Made by a program: the position numbers and the translations under genes
Notes under the pieces: generated by a model
What the model saw: the letters and a program-made list of their open reading frames with translations, nothing else
Told to the model about the DNA's origin: nothing
Database searches by the model: none
DNA from: SIG607 sp045537575
GTDB taxonomy: Bacteria > Bacillota > Clostridia > Oscillospirales > Acutalibacteraceae
Direction of reading: 5' to 3'
NCBI GenBank assembly: GCA_045537575.1
Contig: JAZSPU010000003.1
Coordinates: forward strand, 1 to 46,251
DNA length: 46,251 bases
Part shown: piece after piece, positions 6,411 through 14,913 of the stretch
Layout: the number at the start of each line of letters is the position of its first letter
Numbering within the stretch: the first letter of the stretch is position 1

Positions 6411-7541
6411 ATGATTTATCTTGATAATGCGGCAACAACTGATTTTAAGCCTCAAGGCGTAATTAAAGCTGTTCAGACAGCTCTTAAATTTTACAGTGCA
6501 AATCCGGGGAGAAGCGGACATAGTCTATCGAATCTGGCTGCCGAAAAGGTTTATTCGGTAAGAGAAAAGGTTGCTGATTTTTTCGGCTGTGGCAATCCTT
6601 TAGGGGTGGTATTTACCCTTAACTGCACTCAGGCAACCAATTATGTTTTAAAGGGTGTTTTAAATAAAGGCGACGGACTTATAATATCAAATCTTGAGCA
6701 TAACTGCGTGGCAAGACCTTGTTACAAAATGGCTAAAGAAGGCTTTATTTCTCTTGATATTTTTGATGCGCTGAGTGAAAATATTGAAGAAGGCATAGAG
6801 GCTCTTATTAAGCCTAATACAAAAATGATTTTTTGTACCCACGCTTCAAACGTTTGCGGAAAAATTATAGACATTGAAAAGGTTGGTAAAATCTGCAAAA
6901 AGCATAATATTCTTTTTGGTGTAGATGCGGCTCAGACAGCAGGAGTAATACCTATTGATATGGAAAAAATGGGAATAGATTTCCTTTGTGTTGCTTCACA
7001 TAAAGGGCTTTTAGCACCGATGGGAACAGGTATTTTGATAGCAAGAAAACCTATTGAAAAAACCGTTATAGAAGGCGGAACGGGAACTGCTTCGCTAAAC
7101 CTTTATCAGCCAAAAGAACTTCCGGAAATGCTTGAAAGCGGAACGGTTAACCTGCCCGGAATTATGGGAATAGGAGCAGGAATTGACTTTATAAAAAGTA
7201 AGGGAATAGATAATATTTACCGTCACGAAAATGCTCTTTGCAAAAAGCTGGTAAGGGATATAATAGATAGTAAAAATATTTCGGTATTACTGAGAGGTGA
7301 TAAAGACGAGGATTTTGTTCCTATAGTGGCTCTTAACGTAAAATCCAAAACAAGCGAAGAGGTAGCAGGGCTTCTAAATTCAAAGGCAATTGCAGTAAGG
7401 GGCGGCTATCATTGTGCGCCCCTTGCCCACAAAGCTTTGGGCACAATTGACGGCGGAGCTGTGCGAATTTCACCCGGCATTTTAAACTGCGTTTACGATA
7501 TCGAATATCTCAAAAAAATATTGTTTTCTATCGCTAAGTAA
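6411..7541 (+). CDS. Cysteine desulfurase family protein (class V aminotransferase)
   Basis: A 376-residue PLP enzyme of the fold-type I class V group, nearest to the EF2570-type cysteine desulfurase subfamily. It opens with MIYLDNAATT, has the PLP-binding FGVDAAQTAG and the Schiff-base lysine in VASHKGL (Lys198), and ends with RGGYHCAPLAHK, where Cys335 is the expected persulfide-forming residue. It would take sulfur from cysteine (or selenium from selenocysteine) and pass it on, plausibly to the DUF3343 protein just upstream. No IscU or SufU scaffold is adjacent, which argues against a general Fe-S role. GAGGGGGTG precedes ATG 6411. Confidence 0.88.
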   Translation: MIYLDNAATTDFKPQGVIKAVQTALKFYSANPGRSGHSLSNLAAEKVYSVREKVADFFGCGNPLGVVFTLNCTQATNYVLKGVLNKGDGLIISNLEHNCVARPCYKMAKEGFISLDIFDALSENIEEGIEALIKPNTKMIFCTHASNVCGKIIDIEKVGKICKKHNILFGVDAAQTAGVIPIDMEKMGIDFLCVASHKGLLAPMGTGILIARKPIEKTVIEGGTGTASLNLYQPKELPEMLESGTVNLPGIMGIGAGIDFIKSKGIDNIYRHENALCKKLVRDIIDSKNISVLLRGDKDEDFVPIVALNVKSKTSEEVAGLLNSKAIAVRGGYHCAPLAHKALGTIDGGAVRISPGILNCVYDIEYLKKILFSIAK

Positions 7542-7580
7542 AAATATACAAAAATATATATAAATTTATTAAAAAAGTGG

Positions 7581-7609
7581 TTGATTAGTAGGTTTTTGTA
7601 TGTTAGAAT
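7581..7609 (+). promoter_or_regulatory. Promoter of cdaA-cdaR
   Basis: TTGATT (7581-7586) and TAGAAT (7604-7609) with a 17-base spacer. A TATAAT at 7615-7620 lacks a matching -35 box at the right distance. Confidence 0.55.
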
Positions 7610-7645
7610 AGATATATAATGTGGTAAAAAGAAAGGAATGATGAT

Positions 7646-8557
7646 GTGAGCGCTGTTTTTGATGCAATAAGAACACTTTGGAGTCAGCTTATATTTGCGG
7701 TTTCTTCTATAACTGTGTTTGACGTCATTGATATTATCATAATTGCCTACATCGTTTTTAAGGCTATACAGTTCCTTACGGAAAGCCGTGGAGGTCAGCT
7801 TGCAAAGGGCCTTATTATCCTTTTTGGCGCATATCTTCTTTCCAGTTGGTTCGGACTTGATACAGTGCATTGGTTACTACGTAGGGTTATGGAATGGGGC
7901 GTTATTGCTCTTGCAGTTATTTTCCAGCCCGAAATCAGACGTGCTCTTGAGAGAATAGGCAGAAGTAAATTAGGTCAGCTGGGAATTGTGGGAAAAACCG
8001 ACGACGAACAGTTAAAATCTTCAATCGACAGCATTTGTATGGCTGTTCAGAGTATGCACGACCAAAAAATCGGCGCTCTTATCGTTTTTGAAAGAACTAC
8101 CTCTCTTGGCGATATAATAAATACGGGAACGGTTATAAATGCAGACAGCTCCTCCCAGATGGTTGGTAATATATTTTATCCCAAATCACCTCTTCATGAC
8201 GGTGCGTTGATTATACGAAACGGAAAGCTTTATGCCGCAGGCTGCATACTTCCTCTCACCTCTAATTCCAATCTTAATTCACAGCTTGGAACAAGACACC
8301 GTGCCGCTATAGGTATGAGCGAGGTTTCCGATGCTGTTGTTATTGTTGTTTCGGAAGAAACAGGCAAAATTTCTCTTGTTCAAAACGGCACAATTGAACG
8401 AGGATACGACCAGATTCGTCTTCGTGAAGAGCTTTACCGTTCCTTGCTTTCTGATGAGCAAGAGCATAGTGAAGAAGGTCTCTTCTTTAAAATCAAGTCC
8501 TTTATTGACAGAATAAAGCCGGTAAAGAAAGAGGAGGAAAAGAAGAATGAAAAATAA
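7646..8557 (+). CDS. cdaA: Diadenylate cyclase CdaA
   Basis: A membrane enzyme of 303 residues that condenses two ATP into cyclic di-AMP, the second messenger controlling potassium and osmolyte balance and cell-wall homeostasis. Three N-terminal membrane helices (residues about 24-44, 53-71, 77-94) precede the DAC domain (about 120-275). The catalytic motifs are intact: LHDGALII (Asp185-Gly186-Ala187) and GTRHRAAIG (Arg217-His218-Arg219). The start is GTG 7646, eight bases after AAAGGA; the nearby ATGs are out of frame. It overlaps cdaR by 11 bases. The usual third gene, glmM, is absent. Confidence 0.96.
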   Translation: MSAVFDAIRTLWSQLIFAVSSITVFDVIDIIIIAYIVFKAIQFLTESRGGQLAKGLIILFGAYLLSSWFGLDTVHWLLRRVMEWGVIALAVIFQPEIRRALERIGRSKLGQLGIVGKTDDEQLKSSIDSICMAVQSMHDQKIGALIVFERTTSLGDIINTGTVINADSSSQMVGNIFYPKSPLHDGALIIRNGKLYAAGCILPLTSNSNLNSQLGTRHRAAIGMSEVSDAVVIVVSEETGKISLVQNGTIERGYDQIRLREELYRSLLSDEQEHSEEGLFFKIKSFIDRIKPVKKEEEKKNEK

Positions 8558-9548
8558 AAACTTTTCCTTTAGAAAGCTCTTTTCGAATAAACGCTTCAGC
8601 GTGATTTTTGCTGTGGTTGTTGCTTTTATATTCTGGCTTGCAATTACCATTGACCAGACCGAAATAGTTGAGAAACCCTTTGGAAATATATCTATAAATA
8701 TAACTACCGAAGGCAGTTTTGCGGGAGATAGCGGACTTGAGGTTATAGAGATAAAAAATGAAAAAAATGCCACCGTTACCGCTTACGGCCCTAATTCATC
8801 TGTCAGCGCTATAGATATTTCAGATATTATCATTACGGCTGATTTGAGTGAGGTTACAGGGGCAGGCACTTATGATATTCCACTGAGTGTCAAAACCTCT
8901 GATAACCAAAGCGGAGTGACCTTTAAGGTTTCGCCTGAAACGGTGAACGTTACCTTTGACTTTGTGGATACCAAAGAATTTGATGTTATTCCCGTTGCTA
9001 ATGGGGTTACGCTAAATTCTAAACTGGAAACAAGTTTCTTTAAAGGCGAACCTGTTATAAACTCTGCTGAATTTACCAAAATTGTGGTAAAGGGACCGAG
9101 AGCAGATATGAAGCTGCTCAGCAGGGTGGAAGCGGTTGTTAATTCAACCGAGACCATTAAGGAAAGCAAAACCGAAGATGCGGTTATCGTTCTTTATGAT
9201 GAGAACGGAACGGTTTTAGCTAACTCAAAATATACTTTGCCTTTTGAGACTGTAAAGGTTACCGTTCCCGTTTATAAAGAGAGAACCGTTTCGGTAGAGC
9301 CTACCTTTAGCAATGAGGATGTAAAAGGGGCGGCAAAAGAAAAAGTAAAGAGTGTATCTCTCGCTAAGGTGACGGTATATGGTCTCCCCGATATTGTAGA
9401 TGACCTTGATAATATTAAACTTACTCCCATTGATTACAGAGAATATAAGGCAGGAAAGTTAAGCTTTGAAGTTAAGCTTACCGTTCCTGACGGAATTAAT
9501 CTTAAAAAAGAAGTGGGTAACGTTACGGTTACTTTAAATCAAAACTAA
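8547..9548 (+). CDS. cdaR: YbbR-domain regulator CdaR
   Basis: A 333-residue protein with one N-terminal membrane helix (residues about 16-34) and an extracytoplasmic part made of repeated YbbR-like beta domains (recurring VTVYGP, IVVKGPRADM and VTVYGLPDIVDDL segments). In Bacillota CdaR binds CdaA and tunes its activity. AGAGGAGG-type ribosome binding sequence lies inside the end of cdaA, and the reading frames overlap, indicating translational coupling. A terminator follows at once, so the transcript is bicistronic. Confidence 0.93.
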   Translation: MKNKNFSFRKLFSNKRFSVIFAVVVAFIFWLAITIDQTEIVEKPFGNISINITTEGSFAGDSGLEVIEIKNEKNATVTAYGPNSSVSAIDISDIIITADLSEVTGAGTYDIPLSVKTSDNQSGVTFKVSPETVNVTFDFVDTKEFDVIPVANGVTLNSKLETSFFKGEPVINSAEFTKIVVKGPRADMKLLSRVEAVVNSTETIKESKTEDAVIVLYDENGTVLANSKYTLPFETVKVTVPVYKERTVSVEPTFSNEDVKGAAKEKVKSVSLAKVTVYGLPDIVDDLDNIKLTPIDYREYKAGKLSFEVKLTVPDGINLKKEVGNVTVTLNQN

Positions 9549-9554
9549 ATAACA

Positions 9555-9590
9555 AAAAGGGCTTTTTAAAATTAATAAAAGCCCTTTTGT
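9555..9590 (+). terminator. Rho-independent terminator after cdaR
   Basis: AAAAGGGCTTTT (from 9555) pairs with AAAAGCCCTTTT (to 9588). The T-rich end is part of the stem and is followed by GTCATTTC, so efficiency is uncertain. Confidence 0.7.
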
Positions 9591-9631
9591 CATTTCACTT
9601 AAAACAGCATAGTATGTAAAGAGGTGCTAAT

Positions 9632-9985
9632 ATGAGTGAAATTATAGTTCTGATTATTTTTTTGTTTTTTGCTGTTTGCGGTGTCAGTAGTGTTTGCGCA
9701 AAGCTGTGGCTTTTTCTTGTGCGCCCGAAGAAGAAACGAGTAAGCGTTTCTGTGGTTAATATTGATGGCGATGAAAATGATGAAAATTTGCTTTTTGCAT
9801 TCGAAAAATACCGTTGGTTCGGAAAGGATTATGCCGATTTTATTATTTTCGTAACCAATTCAAAAATAAGCGAAAAAGCTTGCGCCTACATATCACAAAG
9901 TGAAAACATATATTGCGTAAATGAGGAAAAGCTTGGGGCGCTAATAAAAAAACTTACGGAGGAAGAGTATGAGCGAAGTGGATAA
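9632..9985 (+). CDS. Small membrane-anchored protein upstream of recD2
   Basis: A 117-residue protein, unrecognised. Residues 1-29 form one strongly hydrophobic helix followed by the basic stretch RPKKKR, so the rest should be cytosolic. The soluble part is acidic (DGDENDENLLFAFEKYRWFG) and ends in a compact alpha/beta segment with two cysteines. AGAGGTG sits eight bases before ATG 9632. Its last 17 bases overlap recD2, which implies translational coupling. Function unknown. Confidence 0.7.
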   Translation: MSEIIVLIIFLFFAVCGVSSVCAKLWLFLVRPKKKRVSVSVVNIDGDENDENLLFAFEKYRWFGKDYADFIIFVTNSKISEKACAYISQSENIYCVNEEKLGALIKKLTEEEYERSG

Positions 9986-12179
9986 TCAAACCGAAAAGCT
10001 TCAGGGAATTATACAAAGAGTTACATATCATAATGAACAAAACGGTTATACTGTCGCTCAGCTTAATTTAGGCGGTGAAGAAATAACCGTTGTCGGAAAT
10101 ATGCCTTTTATCAGTCACGGTGATGATGTTATCCTTTACGGACGTTATACAGTTCACGCCGTTTACGGCCCTCAATTCAAGGTGGAGACTATGGAGAAAA
10201 ATATGCCCACCGATTCTGCCTCCTTGCTTCGTTATCTTTCTACAGGCGCAATTAAGGGTGTAGGCCCGTCAACTGCAAGAAAAATAGTTGAAACCTTTAA
10301 GGATGAAACCCTTGAGGTTCTTGAAAAAAATCCCGAAAAACTGGCTCAGATAAACGGAATTTCTCTTGCTAAAGCGCAGACTATAGGAGAGGAATTTGCA
10401 AAGCAGTTCGGCGTAAGGGAGGTAATGCTTTTACTTGCCCGATTTAAAATTTCTACCGAGGACAGTATTAAAGCTTATAAGGTTCTCGGTAAAGATGCCG
10501 TAAATAAAATAAAAACCAATCCCTATCTTTTGTGCGGTGAAAGAATTGATTTTTCTTTTGAAAAAGCCGAGGATATTGCGCAGTATTATAATATTGCTGA
10601 TGACGACGTTTTAAGGGTGTGCGCAGGGGTAGAGTACGTACTGCGTAAAAATTCCTATAACGGACATACCTGTCTGCCCAGAGAAAAGCTTGTCAGCGTT
10701 TCGGCTGAACTGCTTGGCGTAACAAAGGATATTGTTGATATAGCCATAGACAGACTTATTGAAGAACTGAGACTGCGTTCTAAATTTGTGGGAAATATGG
10801 AATTTATTGCTCTTCCTGCTTTTTATAACGGTGAAGAATACATAGCTACAAAGCTTACTGTTATGGCGTCAAGAAATATAAACGCCTTTGTTGATGACAG
10901 AGAAATAGGTTTTCTTGAAAAAACAATGGGTATAACCTTTGATGAAAAGCAAAAAAAAGCAGTTAAGACCTCTCTTGAAAACAGTATTACACTTCTTACA
11001 GGCGGCCCCGGTACAGGAAAAACCACTACCCTTAAAGCAATGATAGAAATGTTCAGCCATAGGGATATGGAAATTGAACTTGCTGCGCCTACGGGAAGGG
11101 CGGCAAAGCGTATGAGTGAGCTTACGGGTTGTGAAGCAAAAACCTTGCACAGACTTTTAGAGGTGGAGTGGACCGACGAAGAAAAGCCGAGATTTGCCCG
11201 TAACGAGCGGAATCCCTTAGAGTGCGAGGTTCTGATTTTAGACGAAGTTTCTATGGTGGATACCCTTCTTTTTGAAAGTTTGCTAAGAGCATTGCCTTTA
11301 AACAGCAGATTGATTTTGGTGGGGGACAGCGACCAGCTTCCCAGTGTTTCGGCAGGTAACGTGCTTGGGGATATTATCGACAGCGATAAATTTAATGTGG
11401 TAAGGCTTGATAAGGTTTTCCGTCAGGCTCAGGAAAGCGCTATTATACGCACCGCTCACGCTATAATCGAAGGCGAAAATCCCGATATAAGCGTTAAGGA
11501 TTCCGATTTCTTTTTTATGAGAAGAATAAACTCAGACGAAACGGTTAAAACCCTTTGTGACCTTTGCCTTGAACGTTTGCCTAATGCCTACGGCTTTGAG
11601 CCGTTTAAAGATATTCAGGTGCTTTGTCCTTCGAGAAAAATGGCGCTCGGCACAATAAATCTTAATAACGTGCTTCAGGACCTTCTTAATCCTAAGGGGA
11701 AAAATACTCCCGAAATTTTCTTTAAGGGCTTTTTCCTGAGAGAAAAGGACAAGGTTATGCAGATAAAGAATAATTACGAGCTTTGCTGGAAAAGGGATAA
11801 CGGTGAAGAGGGGACAGGCGTATTTAACGGAGACGTGGGTTTTGTTGAAAAAATAGATAAACGTCAGAACAGCGTAACCGTAAGATTTGACGATAAAACG
11901 GTTACCTATTTTACCGAGGAGCTTTCCCAGATAGAACTTGCCTATGCCGTTACGGTACATAAAAGTCAGGGTAGCGAATACGACTGCGTTATACTTCCGC
12001 TTCTTGATGTTCCCTTTAAGCTTAAATACAGAAATCTTTTATATACTGCCGTTACCAGAGCAAAAAAACTTCTTATAGCAATAGGAGACGATAAAATATT
12101 CTTTTCTATGGCTGAAAATAACAAAAAAAGTCTTAGATACACTCTTTTAAAAGAGTTTTTAAAGGTGTCCTATGAGTGA
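9969..12179 (+). CDS. recD2: RecD-like SF1B DNA helicase RecD2
   Basis: A 736-residue 5'-3' helicase of the RecD2/TraA-like type that works without RecBC. The N-terminal OB-like and helix-hairpin-helix part (GAIKGVGPSTARKIVETF near 93-110) precedes the motor. Walker A is GGPGTGKT (345-352), Walker B is LDEVSMVD (424-431), with GDSDQLPSVSAGNV, AVTVHKSQGSEYD and the C-terminal YTAVTRAKK. Length is normal for RecD2. GGAGGAAG precedes ATG 9969 inside the preceding gene. The family acts in DNA repair and replication-fork maintenance. Confidence 0.95.
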   Translation: MSEVDNQTEKLQGIIQRVTYHNEQNGYTVAQLNLGGEEITVVGNMPFISHGDDVILYGRYTVHAVYGPQFKVETMEKNMPTDSASLLRYLSTGAIKGVGPSTARKIVETFKDETLEVLEKNPEKLAQINGISLAKAQTIGEEFAKQFGVREVMLLLARFKISTEDSIKAYKVLGKDAVNKIKTNPYLLCGERIDFSFEKAEDIAQYYNIADDDVLRVCAGVEYVLRKNSYNGHTCLPREKLVSVSAELLGVTKDIVDIAIDRLIEELRLRSKFVGNMEFIALPAFYNGEEYIATKLTVMASRNINAFVDDREIGFLEKTMGITFDEKQKKAVKTSLENSITLLTGGPGTGKTTTLKAMIEMFSHRDMEIELAAPTGRAAKRMSELTGCEAKTLHRLLEVEWTDEEKPRFARNERNPLECEVLILDEVSMVDTLLFESLLRALPLNSRLILVGDSDQLPSVSAGNVLGDIIDSDKFNVVRLDKVFRQAQESAIIRTAHAIIEGENPDISVKDSDFFFMRRINSDETVKTLCDLCLERLPNAYGFEPFKDIQVLCPSRKMALGTINLNNVLQDLLNPKGKNTPEIFFKGFFLREKDKVMQIKNNYELCWKRDNGEEGTGVFNGDVGFVEKIDKRQNSVTVRFDDKTVTYFTEELSQIELAYAVTVHKSQGSEYDCVILPLLDVPFKLKYRNLLYTAVTRAKKLLIAIGDDKIFFSMAENNKKSLRYTLLKEFLKVSYE

Positions 12180-12867
12180 AAATAGGGCGGTAAATTCTTT
12201 GTTGGATTATTTTCTTCCTTCTTACTGTTTTAACTGTAAAAGTCCTGTAAGAAAGGGAAAGGTCATTTGTGATGACTGTTATGATGAAATGGAATTTACA
12301 AATGAAAAAGCTTGTGTAAAATGCGGACTTTATGATAAGGAATGTCAATGTAAATTTTCTGTTTATCATTTCAATTTTATTGCCGCGCCCTTTATTAATA
12401 ACGGAGCGGCAAAGAAGGGTGTTTATTCCATAAAATTTAAAAGTAATAATATATTGGCAGATTTTTACGTCGAACATATGGTTAAAAGATTTGCTCAAAA
12501 AACTGAGGAAAGGGAATTTAGTCTTGTGACCTACGTTCCCATGAGTTTTCCGAAGTTTTTAAAAAGAGGATGCAATCAGGCGCAGGTTTTGGCTGAAAAG
12601 GTGGCGGAAATGCTGTCATTACCTTTAAAAGCAACCCTTAAAAGAGATATTTTCAGTTCAACTCAGCATAAAACAGGCTCTATAGAAGAAAGATTTTTTA
12701 ATGCGTATAACAGTTATCACTGTGTGCAAAGCGTAAAGGGAAGGGTGCTTTTAATAGATGATATTAAAACTACCGGCGCTTCTCTTGAGGCGTGCGCAAG
12801 GGAACTTTTAAGGGCAGGAGCAGATGAAGTATATTGCCTTACCGCTCTTGTTGGTAATAAAAATTAG
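12172..12867 (+). CDS. ComF-family phosphoribosyltransferase-like protein
   Basis: A 231-residue protein with an N-terminal zinc-ribbon-like region (Cys19, Cys22, Cys33, Cys36, then Cys48, Cys51) and a C-terminal type I phosphoribosyltransferase fold. The PRPP-binding loop is VLLIDDIKTTGAS, and the RGCNQAQ..A signature of ComF is present. In Bacillus, comF encodes part of the DNA uptake and processing machinery. This gene is five kilobases from dprA, but no comFA helicase is seen, so the name should be used loosely. It overlaps recD2 by eight bases and starts at ATG 12172. Confidence 0.87.
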   Translation: MSENRAVNSLLDYFLPSYCFNCKSPVRKGKVICDDCYDEMEFTNEKACVKCGLYDKECQCKFSVYHFNFIAAPFINNGAAKKGVYSIKFKSNNILADFYVEHMVKRFAQKTEEREFSLVTYVPMSFPKFLKRGCNQAQVLAEKVAEMLSLPLKATLKRDIFSSTQHKTGSIEERFFNAYNSYHCVQSVKGRVLLIDDIKTTGASLEACARELLRAGADEVYCLTALVGNKN

Positions 12868-12896
12868 TTGAAATATCCGATATTTTTTTATATAAT
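12868..12896 (+). promoter_or_regulatory. Promoter of the mreB-like gene
   Basis: TTGAAA (12868-12873) and a perfect TATAAT (12891-12896) are 17 bases apart, starting immediately after the upstream stop codon. This excludes the longer reading of the next gene, which would begin inside the -35 box. Confidence 0.85.
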
Positions 12897-12927
12897 GGTT
12901 TTAAACGTGAAAAAAGGAGTGAATGAA

Positions 12928-13950
12928 GTGGCTAACGCAATAGGAATTGACTTAGGTTCGTCAAAAACGGTTATATATTCCGATTCTAAAATTTTGCTTA
13001 ACGCACCGAGTGTTGTAACGGTAGATGCCGAAACCTATGCACCCGTATATTTCGGTGAAAAGGCAAAGCAAACCCTTGGCAGAACTCCCGATACTTTAGA
13101 GTGTATTCATCCTATTCAGCACGGTCTTATTGCCGACTATGATATAGCAGAAGCTATGCTCAAAAACTATATGGAAAAGGTTTTCGGCAAAAACGTAATC
13201 AGACCAAAGGTTGTGGCAACTCTGCCTACAGGTCTTACCGAACTTCAGCATCACTCTCTTTCAAACGTTGTGGAAGCGGCAGGAGGAAGAAGTGTTACGG
13301 TTGTAGAAGCTCCCGTAGCCTTAGCTATTGAATTGGGTGTTGATTTTACCGTGCCTGAGGGCAGTATGGTGGTAGATATAGGCGCAGGTACTACCGATAT
13401 AGCGGTGCTTTCCCTTGGCGGTGTGGTTTCCTGCGATTCCTTTAAAACTGCTTCCTATGATTTTGATGATATTATTAAAAACCACGTAAGAAGAAAGCGT
13501 AATATTGCTATAGGAAGCCTTACTGCAGAAAGTATAAAGATGCAGATAGGCTCAGTAAGTCCCCGTTCTATTGAAATTACTGCTATTGCAAAGGGCAGAA
13601 ATCTTTTCACGGGACTTCCCGAGGCTTTCGAGGTTACTTCGGGAGAAATATATAAGAAGCTTCACGAAAGCGCTCTTACTATATGTAATGCTATACGAAA
13701 GGTTCTTGAAGCTACCGAACCCGACCTTGTTGCCGATATTAAGAAAAAAGGTCTTTTCCTTGCAGGCGGAGGCTCTAAGATATTCGGTATGGCAGACCTT
13801 ATTGCCAATTATACGGGAATAGAGGTTAAGACTGTAAATGAGCCTGAGTTTAGTCTTGTAAAGGGTGCGGAAAAGGCATTGTCGGTACCAGGACTTCTTA
13901 AAAATATAAACTATCAGGCGCGTTCCATTAAGGAACTTGAAATTCACTGA
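12928..13950 (+). CDS. MreB/Mbl-family actin-like cytoskeletal protein
   Basis: A 340-residue ATP-binding actin homologue that guides cell-wall synthesis along the lateral wall. Phosphate 1 motif IGIDLGSSKT, phosphate 2 VVDIGAGTTDIAVLSLGG, and the adenosine motif FLAGGGSKIFG are all visible, as is the family segment NIAIGSLTAESIKMQIGS. GTG 12928 lies eight bases after GGAG (12916-12919). It stands alone, without mreC, mreD or rodA, and is somewhat diverged from typical MreB, so it may be an extra paralogue such as Mbl or MreBH. Confidence 0.88.
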   Translation: MANAIGIDLGSSKTVIYSDSKILLNAPSVVTVDAETYAPVYFGEKAKQTLGRTPDTLECIHPIQHGLIADYDIAEAMLKNYMEKVFGKNVIRPKVVATLPTGLTELQHHSLSNVVEAAGGRSVTVVEAPVALAIELGVDFTVPEGSMVVDIGAGTTDIAVLSLGGVVSCDSFKTASYDFDDIIKNHVRRKRNIAIGSLTAESIKMQIGSVSPRSIEITAIAKGRNLFTGLPEAFEVTSGEIYKKLHESALTICNAIRKVLEATEPDLVADIKKKGLFLAGGGSKIFGMADLIANYTGIEVKTVNEPEFSLVKGAEKALSVPGLLKNINYQARSIKELEIH

Positions 13951-13960
13951 TAAAAAATAC

Positions 13961-13989
13961 TTGACAGCAACAATGAGTTGTGATACAAT
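13961..13989 (+). promoter_or_regulatory. Promoter of the infC operon
   Basis: A perfect TTGACA (13961-13966) and TACAAT (13984-13989) with a 17-base spacer, about 150 bases ahead of infC. Confidence 0.9.
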
Positions 13990-13995
13990 ATCGAG

Positions 13996-14129
13996 GTACA
14001 AAAAGAAGAACTACTCGTTCTCACCCTAAAGTTACGTCTGAAAGGGTCATCAAATTTCTTTTCGAATTGATAGTATCATTTCGATATTTTTTGGTGCGTG
14101 AACGAGCTTCGTTCACGCTTTTGTTTTTT
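13996..14129 (+). promoter_or_regulatory. infC leader with terminator/antiterminator (L20-type attenuator)
   Basis: The leader ends in an intrinsic terminator: GCGTGAACGAG...CGTTCACGC (14096-14118) followed by TTTTGTTTTTT. An upstream segment CTCGTTC plus CACC (14014-14025) is complementary to GGTG and GAACGAG in the terminator 5' arm (from 14093), so the two folds exclude each other. A further hairpin, ACCCT with AGGGT (14023-14047), overlaps the antiterminator strand. In Bacillota this operon is repressed by its own product L20 acting on such a leader. The folds are seen here; L20 control is family knowledge. Confidence 0.8.
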
Positions 14130-14142
14130 GGAGGTGCGTAGT

Positions 14143-14661
14143 ATCAGCAGTAAAGAAGTAGCCATAAATGAGGCAATACGGTCTAATGAGGTTCGTGTAA
14201 TTGATACCGACGGAAGTCAGCTTGGAATTCTTCCCATTAAGGAAGCAATTGCAGCAGCATATGAGAGAGAGCTTGACCTTGTCAACATTTCTCCCAACGC
14301 AAATCCGCCTGTATGCAAAATAATGGATTTCGGTAAGTACCGTTTCGAACAGGCTAAACGCGAAAAGGAAGCAAAGAAAAACCAGAAAACCTTTGATATC
14401 AAGGAAGTGCGTCTCGGTCTTACCATCGACACCCACGATTTTGAGACAAAAGGCAATCAGGCAATCCGTTTCCTTAAAAGCGGAGACAAAGTAAAGGTTT
14501 CTATACGTTTTCGTGGCCGTGAACTCGGTCATCCCGAGATAGGACTTGAAACTATGAAGAGATTTGCTGATTACTGCGAGGAATATGCAAGTGTAGAAAA
14601 GCCCGCCAAAATGGAAGGCAGAAATATGCTTATGTTCCTTGCACCGAAAACAAATAAATAA
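14143..14661 (+). CDS. infC: Translation initiation factor IF-3, with an ATC start codon
   Basis: A 172-residue factor that binds the 30S subunit, prevents premature 50S joining and checks start codon fidelity. The N-domain (VAINEAIRSNEVRVIDTDG), lysine-rich linker (AKREKEAKKNQK) and C-domain (KEVRLGLTIDTHDFETK, VSIRFRGRELGHPE) are complete. GGAGG at 14130-14134 places the start at ATC 14143, eight bases on. The upstream in-frame GTGs lie in the terminator hairpin (14098) or in the ribosome binding site (14134). A non-AUG start agrees with IF-3 autoregulation known in other bacteria (AUU in E. coli). Confidence 0.93.
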   Translation: MSSKEVAINEAIRSNEVRVIDTDGSQLGILPIKEAIAAAYERELDLVNISPNANPPVCKIMDFGKYRFEQAKREKEAKKNQKTFDIKEVRLGLTIDTHDFETKGNQAIRFLKSGDKVKVSIRFRGRELGHPEIGLETMKRFADYCEEYASVEKPAKMEGRNMLMFLAPKTNK

Positions 14662-14688
14662 GCAAGATATTTAAAGGGAGGATTTATT

Positions 14689-14886
14689 ATGCCTAAGATC
14701 AAAACACACAGCGGTGCTAAAAAACGTTTTAAGCTCACCAAGACCGGTAAGGTTAAACGTGCACATGCATTCAAATCACACATCCTAAATAAGAAAACTT
14801 CTAAGCGTAAGAGAAATCTTCGCAAGACAGTTGTAGCTGATGTAACAAATGTTGCAGCAGTTAAGAAAATGATTCCTTATAAATAA
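14689..14886 (+). CDS. rpmI: 50S ribosomal protein L35
   Basis: A full-length, very basic 65-residue protein with the L35 signature KIKTHSGAKKRFKLTKTGKV and a conserved C-terminal KKMIPY. GGGAGGA lies just upstream of ATG 14689. Second gene of infC-rpmI-rplT, 27 bases after infC. Confidence 0.97.
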   Translation: MPKIKTHSGAKKRFKLTKTGKVKRAHAFKSHILNKKTSKRKRNLRKTVVADVTNVAAVKKMIPYK

Positions 14887-14913
14887 GGGTAAATTGATTG
14901 GAGGTTTCTGAAT

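Noticed and set aside
12868..12927. Longer start of the mreB-like gene at TTG 12868
   Set aside because: That TTG is the start of a perfect -35 box; the transcript begins downstream, and GTG 12928 has a well-placed GGAG.
14098..14142. Longer infC starting at GTG 14098
   Set aside because: The extra 15 codons are the terminator hairpin and ribosome binding site of the leader and do not resemble IF-3.
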